A DNA stretch of 64,000 nt from Acinetobacter sp. WCHA55 (lineage in GTDB: Bacteria; Pseudomonadota; Gammaproteobacteria; Pseudomonadales; Moraxellaceae): positions 682,001 to 746,000 of the forward strand of contig NZ_CP032286.1 in assembly GCF_002165305.2 (NCBI RefSeq). The letters are read 5' to 3'. Both the position numbers and the translations under genes were made by a program. The notes under the pieces were generated by a model that searched no databases, was not told the origin of the DNA, and worked only from the letters and a program-made list of their open reading frames with translations. Positions 1 to 8,727 of the stretch are shown here, one piece after another. Within the stretch, counting starts at the first letter, position 1. The number at the start of each line of letters is the position of its first letter.

Positions 1-474
1 AGATTTTTTTCCAAAAATTGCTAAAAAGACTTTATCTTCGGGAAACAATCCCGCCCTTGGATTGTTAAATTATATCTCAAGGGTGTGACGGGATCGAAAA
101 GAGTAGCATGCTACCAGTGGCGCAAAACGCGTGAGTAGTACTTACCCAAAAGGTCTTGATTCGGCTTAGGACGCTATAAATCAAAAGTTTATAGGCTATA
201 AGATCATCACTTACAAAGTTATGATAGTTGAAGTAAACAACATGTTTTCCCAGACACCCAAAAAAATTTGAACTCGAATAAAATCTAAATCAGAAAAAAT
301 AAATTTTAATATTTCGCGAGAAAATCGAAAAATCCTGCTGTTATCGTTTCGCTTACATCATTTTATTTTAAATTTTCAATCTAATCCCTGCTCAAAAACT
401 GGCTGTATATAAGGTGATGAATACCAAGGATTAAGGCTATTTTCTGTAATTGGTGAGTGATTGACAGCTGAAAC
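1..474. other. Non-coding left edge with possible structured RNA
   Basis: No convincing reading frame lies here. A T-run at 4-10 could be the tail of a terminator for a gene left of the window. Positions 41-150 are richer in G and C than the flanks and full of short inverted repeats. ATCCCG (48-53) plus CCCTTG (54-59) can pair with CAAGGG (78-83) plus CGGGAT (89-94), leaving a five-base bulge. CAATCC (46-51) can instead pair with GGATTG (59-64), which excludes the first pairing. GTAGCATGCTAC at about 103-114 is a perfect palindrome. From about 240 to 474 the sequence is AT-rich and shows nothing I can name; the rluA promoter should be here. A structured RNA is only a possibility. Confidence 0.3.
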
Positions 475-519
475 ATGGCTTGCTATTTTTCGCGCTCGCT
501 TTTGTATGCTGTTATTCCC

Positions 520-1185
520 ATGGCTCTAAATGACAACTTTGTTTATACACCGCCTCAAGAAGACTTGGTGATCGTTTATGAAGACGATGATTTGGTGGTA
601 ATTGAAAAGCCTGCGGGCTTGTTGTCTGTGCCAGGACGTTTACCAGAACACCAAGATAGTGCCTATTTACGGGTTTTAGCGCAGTATCCACATGCCAAAA
701 TTACCCATCGTTTAGATATGGCGACCTCGGGCATTTTAATGTTTGCCAAGCACCGCGATGCCGAAGTTGCGGTCAGTAAAATGTTCCAAGCTCGCACGGT
801 AGATAAACACTATATTGCTTTAGTTCAAGGCCAGTTAGATGCTGAAGGCCGTGTTGAAGTACCACTGATTACCGACTGGGAAAACCGACCACGACAGATT
901 GTACACTTTGAACTGGGTAAACCTGCAAAAACGCTTTATCAAGCTCTTAGCTATGACACTGAAACCGATATTACGCGAGTTTTACTGACCCCGATTACGG
1001 GCCGTTCACATCAGCTACGTGTACATATGCAATATATTGGGCATCCAATTACAGGGGATAAGTTATATCACCCTGAGCCAACACGGAGTCCGTTAAAACG
1101 TATGGCTTTACATGCCAGTTTTCTTGCCTTTCAGCAGCCTTTAAGTGGAAAATCGGTCGCTATTCATGGAAGTGTTCCATTTTAA
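520..1185 (+). CDS. rluA: Dual-specificity rRNA/tRNA pseudouridine synthase RluA
   Basis: RluA isomerises uridine to pseudouridine in 23S rRNA and in several tRNA anticodon loops. The family motif HRLDMATSG is at residues 63-71 with the catalytic Asp at 66; KPAGLLSVPGR near residue 30 and ITGRSHQLRVHM near the C-terminus are also typical. At 221 residues it matches E. coli RluA in length. An upstream in-frame ATG at 475 would add 15 residues. I prefer 520 because it gives a short lead before the conserved PPQED segment, as in the E. coli protein; neither start has a strong ribosome site. The gene stands alone. The catalytic Asp and the whole core are present. Confidence 0.93.
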   Translation: MALNDNFVYTPPQEDLVIVYEDDDLVVIEKPAGLLSVPGRLPEHQDSAYLRVLAQYPHAKITHRLDMATSGILMFAKHRDAEVAVSKMFQARTVDKHYIALVQGQLDAEGRVEVPLITDWENRPRQIVHFELGKPAKTLYQALSYDTETDITRVLLTPITGRSHQLRVHMQYIGHPITGDKLYHPEPTRSPLKRMALHASFLAFQQPLSGKSVAIHGSVPF

Positions 1186-1463
1186 CTGTGTCACATTTTA
1201 TTTCTATTTTGAGAAATACTTAAAATTTGGGATATCGTGCAGTTTAAAAAACCGTTAGCGTAAGTTGTATGAGCGTACTTTTATCCAGTGTGCTTATCTT
1301 TGTGGAAATTAACATTTGAGTTTGGCTTTTTGGCCATGGTCATGACTGATTGAAATTGAATGAAAATATGTTTGTCTGTTCCACGGCTTACTGTTTGAAT
1401 TTGATGTGTTCTTATCGCTGAGTTTTAAAAAAGAAAAATAACGTTCCCGTAGGGAGATAGGCC

Positions 1464-2420
1464 ATGCTTTATGTATTCGCTGTCATTCTTGTCCTGCTGT
1501 GTGCGGTTATATGTTGGCAAAAAATACACAGCCTTACCCAAAAAAAGAAGATTGAATCTTTAGAAATCAATTTAGAGCGCAGTCGAAACAGTTTAGAAGT
1601 CTATGAACAGCAGCAAAGAGAATTACAACACCGGCTGACCAGTTTAAGAATTGAGCTTGGAACCCTCAGACAACGTAACGAAACCTTGAGTCCTTACCAA
1701 GAAATTATTGATGTTGAACACTATGTTATTGAACGTCACAACCAAGTCGAATTGTTTGCTGAAACAGTCAAGTTTGATGCCGAACAGATGCTCAAACAAT
1801 GTCGGCAGCGCATTGAAAAAGTCCATCACTTCTTAACGGAATATGAGCGTAAAGCCAAAGAAATGAGCATGTTGCGTGCCAGAGAAAAATTGGGAGCTTT
1901 TTTTCACATGGCTGAAGAGCGACAACATTTGGCTGAAATATCAAAGGCCTTACACCATAAAATTGAAACCTACAGCCAGGGTTATCATCTGCCTTCGGAG
2001 CAGTTATTAGATGAACTCATCGAAGGCTATGGGAAAACGGATGCGGCCTTTCATTTACAAAAAGTCCGGCAACAGGTGATTCGTGCGGTTGAGCAAAATG
2101 ACGTTGTGAATTGCGCCTTTATGGATGAGAATCGGCGATTATCGATGATGATCTTGGTTTCACAGTTATTTAATACGAAAGCAGACTTTTATTTACAACG
2201 CGTGAGCAAAGACAATCTTGGCCTTTTAATTCAAGCTTTGCAGGATGATTTCACCCTCATCAATCACTATGGTGCGGTCTTTGGCCATACTCAGATACAA
2301 GACAGTTATCTGGCTTTACGTTTAGAAGAACTCAAATTTGCGGCCATATTAGAAAGCTTAAAAAGCCGCGATTTGCAGTTTCAATCGGACATTTTAGTTG
2401 AGGATCGAGTTTTACACTAA
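1464..2420 (+). CDS. Membrane-anchored coiled-coil protein of unknown function
   Basis: The product has 318 residues. A hydrophobic N-terminal helix (about residues 2-18) is followed by a long charged coiled coil rich in Glu, Arg and Gln (about 25-80), then an all-helical C-terminal half. This is a single-pass inner-membrane layout with the bulk probably cytoplasmic. The C-terminal helices, ending in a segment like LALRLEELKFAAILE, faintly resemble DUF4041-type proteins; that is a weak recollection and not a firm assignment. GGGAG about ten bases before the ATG supports the start. Convergent or operon partners are absent. The function is unknown. Confidence 0.75.
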   Translation: MLYVFAVILVLLCAVICWQKIHSLTQKKKIESLEINLERSRNSLEVYEQQQRELQHRLTSLRIELGTLRQRNETLSPYQEIIDVEHYVIERHNQVELFAETVKFDAEQMLKQCRQRIEKVHHFLTEYERKAKEMSMLRAREKLGAFFHMAEERQHLAEISKALHHKIETYSQGYHLPSEQLLDELIEGYGKTDAAFHLQKVRQQVIRAVEQNDVVNCAFMDENRRLSMMILVSQLFNTKADFYLQRVSKDNLGLLIQALQDDFTLINHYGAVFGHTQIQDSYLALRLEELKFAAILESLKSRDLQFQSDILVEDRVLH

Positions 2421-2570
2421 CATGGCAAAGTCTGTGTGAAATAAACACCAAACAAGGTTAGAAAAATCAGACATAACTGCTATAAAAATGAGCAAAATAT
2501 GCTATGTTGAAGTCACTATTTTGTCACTTGCCAACGATATATTGGCTAAAAAGATAACAAGGACATACGC

Positions 2571-2957
2571 ATGACACGTGATTATGAATTATATCCAGAT
2601 GATGATAACGGAAATGTACTTTGGCAAATGGCTGAGGATGGCGACGACCTGTCTGAACCGCATGAAATAGAATATTCGATTGCCTTTCAAGAGCAATCAC
2701 AAGCAGAAAAGTGTGCGCTGTATTTATTACAAGAAGAGCAAAAAATTACGTTGTTTGTCGATGAAGAAAGCGATGTATCTGAGTGGATTATTACCATCTA
2801 TGTCTATATGGAACCTGAGTATTCTGACATTGTCGACTTAGAGCAATGGTTTACTAAAATTGCAGAACAGTTTGGTGGCGAATATGACGGCTGGGGCTGT
2901 ATGGCCTATGTCTATGACGACGAAGATGATGAAGACTATGAGCAAGGTCAGGCTTAA
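2571..2957 (+). CDS. rraB: RraB-like regulator of RNase E activity
   Basis: RraB binds RNase E in enterobacteria and inhibits it, which shifts degradosome composition and mRNA decay. This 128-residue protein is very acidic and has the hallmark EYDGWG segment near residue 102 followed by an Asp/Glu-rich tail, both as in RraB. The ORF opens 15 bases after AACAAGGAC, a usable ribosome site. It is a single gene with its own terminator. The family call is good. Whether it controls RNase E in this host is inferred from the family only. Confidence 0.8.
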   Translation: MTRDYELYPDDDNGNVLWQMAEDGDDLSEPHEIEYSIAFQEQSQAEKCALYLLQEEQKITLFVDEESDVSEWIITIYVYMEPEYSDIVDLEQWFTKIAEQFGGEYDGWGCMAYVYDDEDDEDYEQGQA

Positions 2958-2972
2958 GAAATGGTCAAAGTT

Positions 2973-3003
2973 AAAGCATGTTGAAAAACATGCTTTTTTT
3001 TAT
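2973..3003 (+). terminator. Rho-independent terminator after rraB
   Basis: AAAGCATG (2973-2980) pairs with CATGCTTT (2989-2996) across an eight-base loop, and a run of T follows. Confidence 0.85.
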
Positions 3004-3129
3004 TGCTGAGTAGAAAAAGCCAGTAGGCCAAGCTTGGCTATTTAAAAAAAAGATGCACAAAAAAAATACAGTATGTGGGTTTAAGCGTTTTAAACTAAAT
3101 CTGAATATTTGAATAGAACGAGAAAAATC

Positions 3130-3576
3130 ATGTCAAATAGCGTTCAATTACACCGCGTATTTAGTGCGCCCGTCGAGCGCGTCTATCGTGCTTTTACCAC
3201 CGCAGATGCTTTAGTGAAATGGATGGCACCACATGGCTTTACCGCACATGTAGATCAGTTTGAGCTGCGTGAAGGTGGTCAATATCGCATGTTTTTTACC
3301 AACTTTAGCACAGGCATGCAGCATTCATTTCATGGCACTTATCATGAAATCGTTGAAAATAGCTTATTACGCTATACCGATGAGTTCGATGTGCCTGAAC
3401 TTGCAGGTAAAATTGAAGTGCGTGTTGAATTTAAAGAAGTATCTGTTGGTACAGAGGTTTATATTACGCAGTCTGGTTTACCCGATGTGATTCCTGTCGA
3501 TGGCTGTTATCTAGGGTGGCAAGAGTCATTGCAACTCTTGGCTTTTTTAGTGAATCCAGATATTCCTGATGAATAG
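3130..3576 (+). CDS. SRPBCC / AHSA1-family protein
   Basis: This is a 148-residue START-like (SRPBCC) protein of the type annotated as activator of Hsp90 ATPase 1-like. The family folds around a hydrophobic pocket; its ligands are mostly unknown. The N-terminal pattern RVFSAPVERVYRAFTTADALVKWMAP is typical (only part quoted by family memory), as is the C-terminal GWQESLQLL. An upstream ATG at 3109 is possible, but GAG upstream of the ATG at 3130 and the usual family start (a few residues before the first strand) favour 3130. It precedes a DUF488 gene by about 60 bases and the two may be co-transcribed. Confidence 0.8.
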   Translation: MSNSVQLHRVFSAPVERVYRAFTTADALVKWMAPHGFTAHVDQFELREGGQYRMFFTNFSTGMQHSFHGTYHEIVENSLLRYTDEFDVPELAGKIEVRVEFKEVSVGTEVYITQSGLPDVIPVDGCYLGWQESLQLLAFLVNPDIPDE

Positions 3577-3635
3577 TGCATTGTCATCGTTGAACAATAG
3601 AATAAGTTGCACAATAGATTTAAAAGGAGTTCTGC

Positions 3636-3986
3636 ATGCCAATACGCATGAAGCGGATTTATACACCTGCCGAGGCTGAGGATGGCAAACGGGTTTTAGT
3701 CGATCGGTTGTGGCCACGAGGGGTCTCAAAACTTGAGGCAAAAATAGATGTTTGGCCAAAAATTCTCACGCCATCCAATGAACTACGGAAGTGGTATCAC
3801 CAAGACATGGTAGCACATTGGGATGAGTTTAAAGTCCGTTATAGGAAAGAACTGGAAGCACATCCCACTGAGTTGAATGATTTGCGCCAATTGGCGATGC
3901 AAGAGCAGATCACGTTACTCACCGCCGCCAAAGAAGAACAGCATAACCATGTGGTGATTTTGAAGCAGTGTTTGGAACAAAAGTAA
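3636..3986 (+). CDS. DUF488-family protein
   Basis: The 116-residue product shows the DUF488 signature RVLVDRLWPRGVSK near residue 20 and the conserved W-P-K, LRKWYHQD and LLTAAK segments. AAAGGAG lies six bases before the ATG. The biochemical role of this family is not established. It follows the SRPBCC gene on the same strand, and no terminator separates them. Confidence 0.85.
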   Translation: MPIRMKRIYTPAEAEDGKRVLVDRLWPRGVSKLEAKIDVWPKILTPSNELRKWYHQDMVAHWDEFKVRYRKELEAHPTELNDLRQLAMQEQITLLTAAKEEQHNHVVILKQCLEQK

Positions 3987-4164
3987 GTGTTGATCTGATG
4001 CTCTTATAGGGAAAATTTATATTTTCCTAAGCTTTATTTTATTCATGCTGTGACAAGGCTAAATCCTTAAAATAAATAGGTGATTCGCATCGCTTTCGTC
4101 TGAAAAATGCTATATTGGCGCTTTGAGCAATGTGAATTGCTTATTTTTTATTTTTGAGGTTTTT

Positions 4165-4503
4165 ATGTCTTTACCAAACTGCCCAAAATGCCAGTCCGAA
4201 TATACCTATGAAGATGGTGACTTGCTGATCTGCCCTGAATGTTCAAATGAGTGGAAAGAGGGTGAAGCAACTGAAGAAATGGTGACAATTAAAGATGCCA
4301 ACGGCAATTTACTTGCTGACGGTGACACGGTAACGGTGATTAAAGATTTAAAAATTAAAGGTTCATCATCGGTGGTGAAAGTTGGAACTAAAGTGAAAAA
4401 TATTCGTTTACTGTCAGATGCCGCAGATGGTCATGACATTGACTGTAAAATTGACGGTGTCGGTGCGATGAAACTGAAATCTGAGTATGTGAAAAAAGCC
4501 TAA
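4165..4503 (+). CDS. yjdM: Zinc-ribbon protein YjdM (PhnA-like)
   Basis: The 112-residue product has an N-terminal zinc ribbon (Cys at 6, 9, 23 and 26) and the C-terminal SH3-like domain of the PhnA/YjdM family. The family was first named for alkylphosphonate use, but its link to that pathway is not supported and its role is unclear. An in-frame ATG at 4123 exists. The start at 4165 is preferred because GAGG sits eight bases upstream and the protein then begins at the zinc ribbon, as in relatives. No phn genes are nearby. A strong terminator follows. Confidence 0.9.
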   Translation: MSLPNCPKCQSEYTYEDGDLLICPECSNEWKEGEATEEMVTIKDANGNLLADGDTVTVIKDLKIKGSSSVVKVGTKVKNIRLLSDAADGHDIDCKIDGVGAMKLKSEYVKKA

Positions 4504-4528
4504 TGCGCTGAGTTTGCAGCTCGAGATC

Positions 4529-4556
4529 AAAACGGAGTCAATTGGACTCCGTTTTT
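4529..4556 (+). terminator. Rho-independent terminator after yjdM
   Basis: AAAACGGAGTC pairs with GACTCCGTTTT around an AATTG loop and ends in T residues. It overlaps the first codons of an upstream extension of the next frame, which argues against that extension being translated. Confidence 0.9.
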
Positions 4557-4641
4557 GTTTTTTGCCATTTTGAGAAGGTATTTAAGCGTTGAAACATCAG
4601 CACAGCATGCTATAAAGATAAAAACTTTTGATGAATACACG

Positions 4642-5007
4642 ATGCCCCATATCCACCTTGAATATTCAGACAATATCGACACCCTTGAAGTGAAACCGAT
4701 GTTATTGGCTTTAAACCAAACTTTGCTAGATGGTCATTTCGTACAATCGGGCAACGACATCAAAAGTCGTGCTATTCGACAGTCCGATTTTGTGATTGGG
4801 GTAGAAGGCGATGCGGAGGCCTATCTGCACGCCAAAGTGTCTTTATTAAGCGGACGAGATGAGGCCACCAAGTGTGCTATTTCAACTCAACTACTCAAAA
4901 CCATGCAGCAAAATTTTACAGCCCCTCAGGATTTAACGGTCCAAATTTGTGTAGAAATTATTGAAATGCCAAAAAGCAGTTATAGTAAGTTGGTATTAAA
5001 AGCATAA
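4642..5007 (+). CDS. 5-carboxymethyl-2-hydroxymuconate isomerase-like (CHMI) protein
   Basis: The 121-residue product begins MPH, so after Met removal it exposes the N-terminal Pro that acts as general base in the tautomerase superfamily. The sequence resembles HpaF, the isomerase of the homoprotocatechuate pathway (MPHxxxEYSDN start, IKSRAIRQ, LLSGRD). No other hpa genes are present, so the substrate here is uncertain. The frame is open from 4555, but that region holds the previous terminator, so the ATG at 4642 is the start. Orphan CHMI paralogs are common. Confidence 0.85.
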   Translation: MPHIHLEYSDNIDTLEVKPMLLALNQTLLDGHFVQSGNDIKSRAIRQSDFVIGVEGDAEAYLHAKVSLLSGRDEATKCAISTQLLKTMQQNFTAPQDLTVQICVEIIEMPKSSYSKLVLKA

Positions 5008-5021
5008 AATTACGAAGAATA

Positions 5022-5068
5022 ATAAACCGTTTATTGGGCTGATATTGCATGTCATTTAAACGGTTTAT
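5022..5068. repeat. 12-bp perfect inverted repeat
   Basis: ATAAACCGTTTA (5022-5033) is repeated inverted as TAAACGGTTTAT (5057-5068) with a 23-base spacer. It lies 15 bases past the CHMI gene. It could act as a terminator, but no T-run follows immediately, or as a protein site for the yegP promoter. Confidence 0.5.
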
Positions 5069-5241
5069 GGCTGTCATGTGTTATTCATATGGCGCTGTTA
5101 TTTTAAAAAAATAAAATCTGGGCTGGTAGTAAATGCACTTTTTTTTATAAAAGAAGTCATTTATATTTTATGGAATTGGATGGTTTTTTTATTCAGTTTT
5201 GGTGGATCTATAATCACTTTAAAATAACAATAGGTGAGCTT

Positions 5242-5577
5242 ATGTCAGGATGGTACGAAGTAAGTCAGGCGAGTGATGGTCAATATCGCTTTGTTTTAAA
5301 AGCGGGAAATGGCGAGGTCATTTTGACCAGTGAACTGTATAAAGCAAAAGCGTCAGCACATAATGGAATTGAGTCGGTGCAAAAAAACAGCCCCGATGAT
5401 ACGCGTTATGACCGCTTAGAAGCCAAAAATGGCAAACCTTATTTTAACTTAAAGGCTGCCAATCATCAGATTATTGGTAGCAGTCAGTTTTACGCCAGTG
5501 AACAATCCCGAGATAAAGGCATTGAATCGGTCAAAAACAATGGTTCAAGTACTACGATTAAGGATTTGACGACTTAA
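5242..5577 (+). CDS. yegP: YegP family protein (two DUF1508 repeats)
   Basis: The 111-residue product consists of two DUF1508 repeats: YRFVLKAGNGEVILTSELY followed by IESVQKN, and YFNLKAANHQIIGSSQFY followed by IESVKNN. Its function is unknown; the fold is a small beta-alpha repeat. The frame is open from 5170, but the ATG at 5242 (preceded by AGGTGAG) puts the protein start just before repeat 1, as in relatives. Confidence 0.88.
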   Translation: MSGWYEVSQASDGQYRFVLKAGNGEVILTSELYKAKASAHNGIESVQKNSPDDTRYDRLEAKNGKPYFNLKAANHQIIGSSQFYASEQSRDKGIESVKNNGSSTTIKDLTT

Positions 5578-5615
5578 GATCAGATTACATATTTTGCTTG
5601 TTTCAAGAATTGAAG

Positions 5616-5655
5616 AAAACCGCGTGTTTGCTATGGATGGCGCACGCGTTTTTTT
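5616..5655 (+). terminator. Likely terminator after yegP
   Basis: CGCGTG (5621-5626) pairs with CACGCG (5643-5648) over a 16-base loop; a run of seven T follows at 5649-5655. The long loop makes this a weaker call than the others. Confidence 0.65.
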
Positions 5656-5687
5656 ATACGGTTTGATTTATCGTGTGGGAGTGTGAT

Positions 5688-6134
5688 GTGGATTTTCGAT
5701 TAGTTGGAGATGAGCATGCGGGGCATGAAATTATCTTCAAACTCAAACAATGGGATGATGCCATTTGTAAAATGGATGTACAAAATATCATTCGTCTTTG
5801 TCAAAGTGATGTCAGCTTGTTTGATATTGGGTTTGAGTTGCAAGGCGTGCAAGCCTATCAAGAATTGTGGAGACGATATGCCCCATTTTTTCAGGGGGAC
5901 ATCAAAGTCTTTAGACGGAACATCAACATTTTTAGTCGTGATGGTTTAGCTTTTTTACATTGTTATTCTAAACTGGATCATGCCAGTGGCGTTGCAACTC
6001 CAGAGATTCCTTGGTGCAGAACCACGCTATGTTTTCAAAAAACGGCAGGTGAGTGGTTGGTTGCCCATCAGCATATTTCGGTGCCTGTGGACTTTGAAAC
6101 TAAAATTTCAAAGCCGATTCATTTTCCAGACTGA
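5688..6134 (+). CDS. SnoaL/NTF2-like domain protein
   Basis: This is a 148-residue protein of the NTF2-like (SnoaL, ketosteroid isomerase-like) superfamily, judged by its layout: an N-terminal helix (MDVQNIIRLCQSDVSLFDIG), a second helix with QGVQAYQELWRRYAPFF, then beta strands ending in GEWLVAHQHISVPVDF. These are usually small enzymes or ligand binders; the specific role is unknown. There is no ATG before residue 30. Two GTG starts exist, at 5673 and 5688; GGGAG six bases before 5688 favours the latter. It may be co-transcribed with the Nudix gene about 100 bases downstream. Confidence 0.75.
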   Translation: MDFRLVGDEHAGHEIIFKLKQWDDAICKMDVQNIIRLCQSDVSLFDIGFELQGVQAYQELWRRYAPFFQGDIKVFRRNINIFSRDGLAFLHCYSKLDHASGVATPEIPWCRTTLCFQKTAGEWLVAHQHISVPVDFETKISKPIHFPD

Positions 6135-6233
6135 GTTCGCTAAAGCTTTAGATTGGCACAGGAGGAGCCACCTCCATTTTTGGGGGGCTTATGTTTTTAA
6201 TGACAACATGAACAACTTAAGAAGAAGGTATCT

Positions 6234-6638
6234 ATGGCATTTCAAGACTTTTACCGGCTAAGTTCTCATGCGGTGCTGACCAATGACGCGAGACAGGTTT
6301 TATTACTGAAAGCCAATTATGCTGATCAGGCTTGGGGGCTGCCCGGTGGAGCTTTGGATATGGGAGAAACCATTCATCAAGCGTTACTGCGTGAGTGCCA
6401 AGAAGAAATCGGTTGTCAGGTTCAGATCGATTATTTGTCGGGTGTGTATTTTCATTCGGCGGTGACTTCACATGCTTTTATTTTTAGATGTCATTTGGCT
6501 GCATCTGCTGAGATCAGGCTCAGTGATGAACATACGGATTATGCTTGGTTTGATTTAGATCAGCTATCGAAGGTGCAACAGATTCGCGTTGAAGATTGTT
6601 TAAATTACACAGGTACGGTACAGAGCCGAAGTTTTTAA
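6234..6638 (+). CDS. Nudix hydrolase
   Basis: The Nudix box is intact at residues 39-61: G at 39, E at 45, RE at 53-54, EE at 57-58 and G at 60, so the metal-binding glutamates are present. Such enzymes hydrolyse nucleoside diphosphates linked to another moiety. The substrate cannot be read from the sequence. The product is 134 residues, a minimal Nudix domain. GAAGAAGG upstream of the ATG is the ribosome site. Confidence 0.9.
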   Translation: MAFQDFYRLSSHAVLTNDARQVLLLKANYADQAWGLPGGALDMGETIHQALLRECQEEIGCQVQIDYLSGVYFHSAVTSHAFIFRCHLAASAEIRLSDEHTDYAWFDLDQLSKVQQIRVEDCLNYTGTVQSRSF

Positions 6639-6677
6639 GCACAGGGTTAATATTCCACGCAAGCGGAGTGAAGTCAC

Positions 6678-7733
6678 ATGTTGAATAAAACGTTAGGAAA
6701 GCTAAAAAATTCACTCTTGGGTGCTGTTTTGATCAACACCTTAAGTCAGCTGACTTATGCAGATACGGGGAGTTATTTCATACATAAGGACTGGGAACTT
6801 GCCTGTGATAATACAGGTATGTGCCGTGCGGCGGGCTATCAGAGTGATGCTCAGTTTGGTCATCCAGTATCTTTACTGATTTCTCGTCCCGCAGGTGCAG
6901 GCGGTGCGGTACTCACCCAAATTCAAGTGGCTGAGGAATTTACGCAGGATATTGAAGCCAGCTTAAATGTAGGAGGAATATCTCTAGGGAACATGACCAT
7001 AGATGCCAAGAAAAGTACCGCGAAACTGTCCAGTATTCAAAGTGAGCAGTTGCTAAAGGCTTTGGTGGGAGCAGAAGATATTCGCCTTACGACCCAAGCA
7101 CAGCAATGGCAAATTTCAACTGCTGGGGCAAATGCAGTTTTGCTTAAAATGGATGATATACAAAAGCGGGTAAATACACCGAATGCCATCTATCAAAAAG
7201 GTAGCCAGTCTGAGCAAAATGTTTTACAACCCAAAGCCATCCCTAAAATTGGCATTACAGGATATCGCCCTGCGGTTGCCAGCCATTTTGCCGTGGACAG
7301 TAAAAATGCCTATCAACTCTTTAAAAAGTTAAAAGTAAAAACCGATGAACAAGACTGTCCAAATCTCTATGAGGCACGGTTTTTTGAGGAAGATCGGGTT
7401 TCAGTCTATCCACTGAATGCAGAACAGGTAGTGGTTCAAGTGCCATGTTGGCGTGGGGCATACAATGAAGGTCTAGGCTACTGGGTCATGGACAAAGCCT
7501 TACAAAAGATTCAGCAGCAAGTCACCACATCAGGCTCAAGTTTTAGTGAGGCGCAAATTTTCTCAGAGCAAAAAGGGCGGGGCCTTGCTGACTGTGGTAT
7601 TCGTTCCGAGTGGGCTTGGAATGGAAAGGCTTTTGTCCTCAGTTATCAGGCACAATCACAGCAATGTAAAGGCTTTGCAGGTGGTGCATGGAACTTACCG
7701 ACTTATGTCGCGATCGCTGCGCGAACGGATTAA
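6678..7733 (+). CDS. DUF1176 domain-containing exported protein
   Basis: The product has 351 residues. A Lys-containing N-terminus and hydrophobic stretch ending near TYADTGS (about residue 29) form a signal peptide. The body matches the DUF1176 family, with segments such as WELACDNTGMCRAAGY near the start and GGAWNLPTYVA at the end. The cysteines suggest disulfides, consistent with the periplasm. Function is unknown. GGAGTGAAG precedes the ATG. It converges with dusC and the stop codons overlap: this TAA is at 7731-7733 and the dusC TAA reads from 7732 to 7730 on the other strand, so no terminator fits between. Confidence 0.85.
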   Translation: MLNKTLGKLKNSLLGAVLINTLSQLTYADTGSYFIHKDWELACDNTGMCRAAGYQSDAQFGHPVSLLISRPAGAGGAVLTQIQVAEEFTQDIEASLNVGGISLGNMTIDAKKSTAKLSSIQSEQLLKALVGAEDIRLTTQAQQWQISTAGANAVLLKMDDIQKRVNTPNAIYQKGSQSEQNVLQPKAIPKIGITGYRPAVASHFAVDSKNAYQLFKKLKVKTDEQDCPNLYEARFFEEDRVSVYPLNAEQVVVQVPCWRGAYNEGLGYWVMDKALQKIQQQVTTSGSSFSEAQIFSEQKGRGLADCGIRSEWAWNGKAFVLSYQAQSQQCKGFAGGAWNLPTYVAIAARTD

Positions 7734-8665
7734 GTCGCGCTTGCCTTTAGTTTGAGAATAATGTCGTCCAGAGGCTTGATGCGTTTTACTTCATCCCAGA
7801 GGGCTTTGGCTTCAGGATAGTGTTTAGACATCATGCCAAGCCATTGTTTATAACGTCCGACCATATTCATTTCTTTCTTATACCCGCCATTTAAGAAACG
7901 GATTTGTAAGCTTAATAGCTCATTCCAAGTCAGCAAAGGTGTATCAGTATTTTGACGAATACACTGAGTCAAATCGGGGGTAGTCACGGCACCACGTCCA
8001 ATCATCAAATCTTCACAGCCAGACTCTAAGCGACATTGTTTCGCGTCTGCATTGTTCCAAATTTCACCATTGGCAATCACATTGATCTTTAAGGCTTCAC
8101 GAATCGGGCGGAGTTGATCCCAAAAAGCGGGTGGGGTATAGCCATCGGCTTTGGTCCGTGCATGCACGGTGACCCAAGCAGCACCTGCGTCTTCAATGGC
8201 ATGAGCATTATCCAACATAAAATGTCGGTCCATATAGCCTAAGCGCATTTTCGCAGAAACAGGAATGTGCGCAGGAACCGCATCACGTACGGCTTTGACC
8301 AGTTCATGCACCACTTCTGGCTCATCTAAAAGCACCGAGCCACCACGGTGACGGTTCACGGTTTTGGCTGGACAACCAAAGTTCATATCAATGGCGGGTG
8401 CACCGAGTTTCACAGCACGGATGGCATTGGCAGCTAGCATTTCAGGGTCATTACCTAAGAATTGAACATGCACGGGTGTTCCCGCTGCCGTTTTTCCGTC
8501 ATGCAGTAATTCAGGGCAATACTGATGAAAAATATGATCAGGTAAAACCGAATTGGTCACACGGATAAACTCAGTCACACACCAGTCGAAGCTACCTACA
8601 GACGTGAGCACATCACGCATGATTGGGTCGGTTAAGCCTTCCATCGGTGCAAGAATGAGTTTCAC
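7730..8665 (-). CDS. dusC: tRNA-dihydrouridine(16) synthase DusC
   Basis: DusC is an FMN enzyme that reduces U16 of tRNA to dihydrouridine using NADPH. Seen here: APMEG at residues 6-10, the catalytic loop NFGCPAKTVNRHRGG with Cys at 98 (the same number as in E. coli DusC), VHARTK, ANGEIW and MIGRGA. The frame opens at a TTG at 8707, but the GTG at 8665 starts the protein at VKLILAPMEG, the usual family start; both are non-ATG and the upstream region is weak. A decayed copy of this 5' end lies beyond the next gene, at 10553-10645. Confidence 0.92.
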   Translation of the reverse strand: MKLILAPMEGLTDPIMRDVLTSVGSFDWCVTEFIRVTNSVLPDHIFHQYCPELLHDGKTAAGTPVHVQFLGNDPEMLAANAIRAVKLGAPAIDMNFGCPAKTVNRHRGGSVLLDEPEVVHELVKAVRDAVPAHIPVSAKMRLGYMDRHFMLDNAHAIEDAGAAWVTVHARTKADGYTPPAFWDQLRPIREALKINVIANGEIWNNADAKQCRLESGCEDLMIGRGAVTTPDLTQCIRQNTDTPLLTWNELLSLQIRFLNGGYKKEMNMVGRYKQWLGMMSKHYPEAKALWDEVKRIKPLDDIILKLKASAT

Positions 8666-8727
8666 AGCGGTGTCACCAGTCAAATAGAAAAACGGTGTTA
8701 TACGCAAATCCGATTACGCTGTCTAGT

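Noticed and set aside
102..150. Similarity of GTGGCG...GTGAGTAGTACTT to the V1 region of 16S rRNA
   Set aside because: The match is about 20 scattered bases, the neighbouring sequence does not continue as 16S rRNA, and no rRNA-like sequence precedes it.
4555..4641. Upstream extension of the CHMI frame
   Set aside because: It overlaps the yjdM terminator, adds residues unlike the family, and would hide the catalytic N-terminal Pro.
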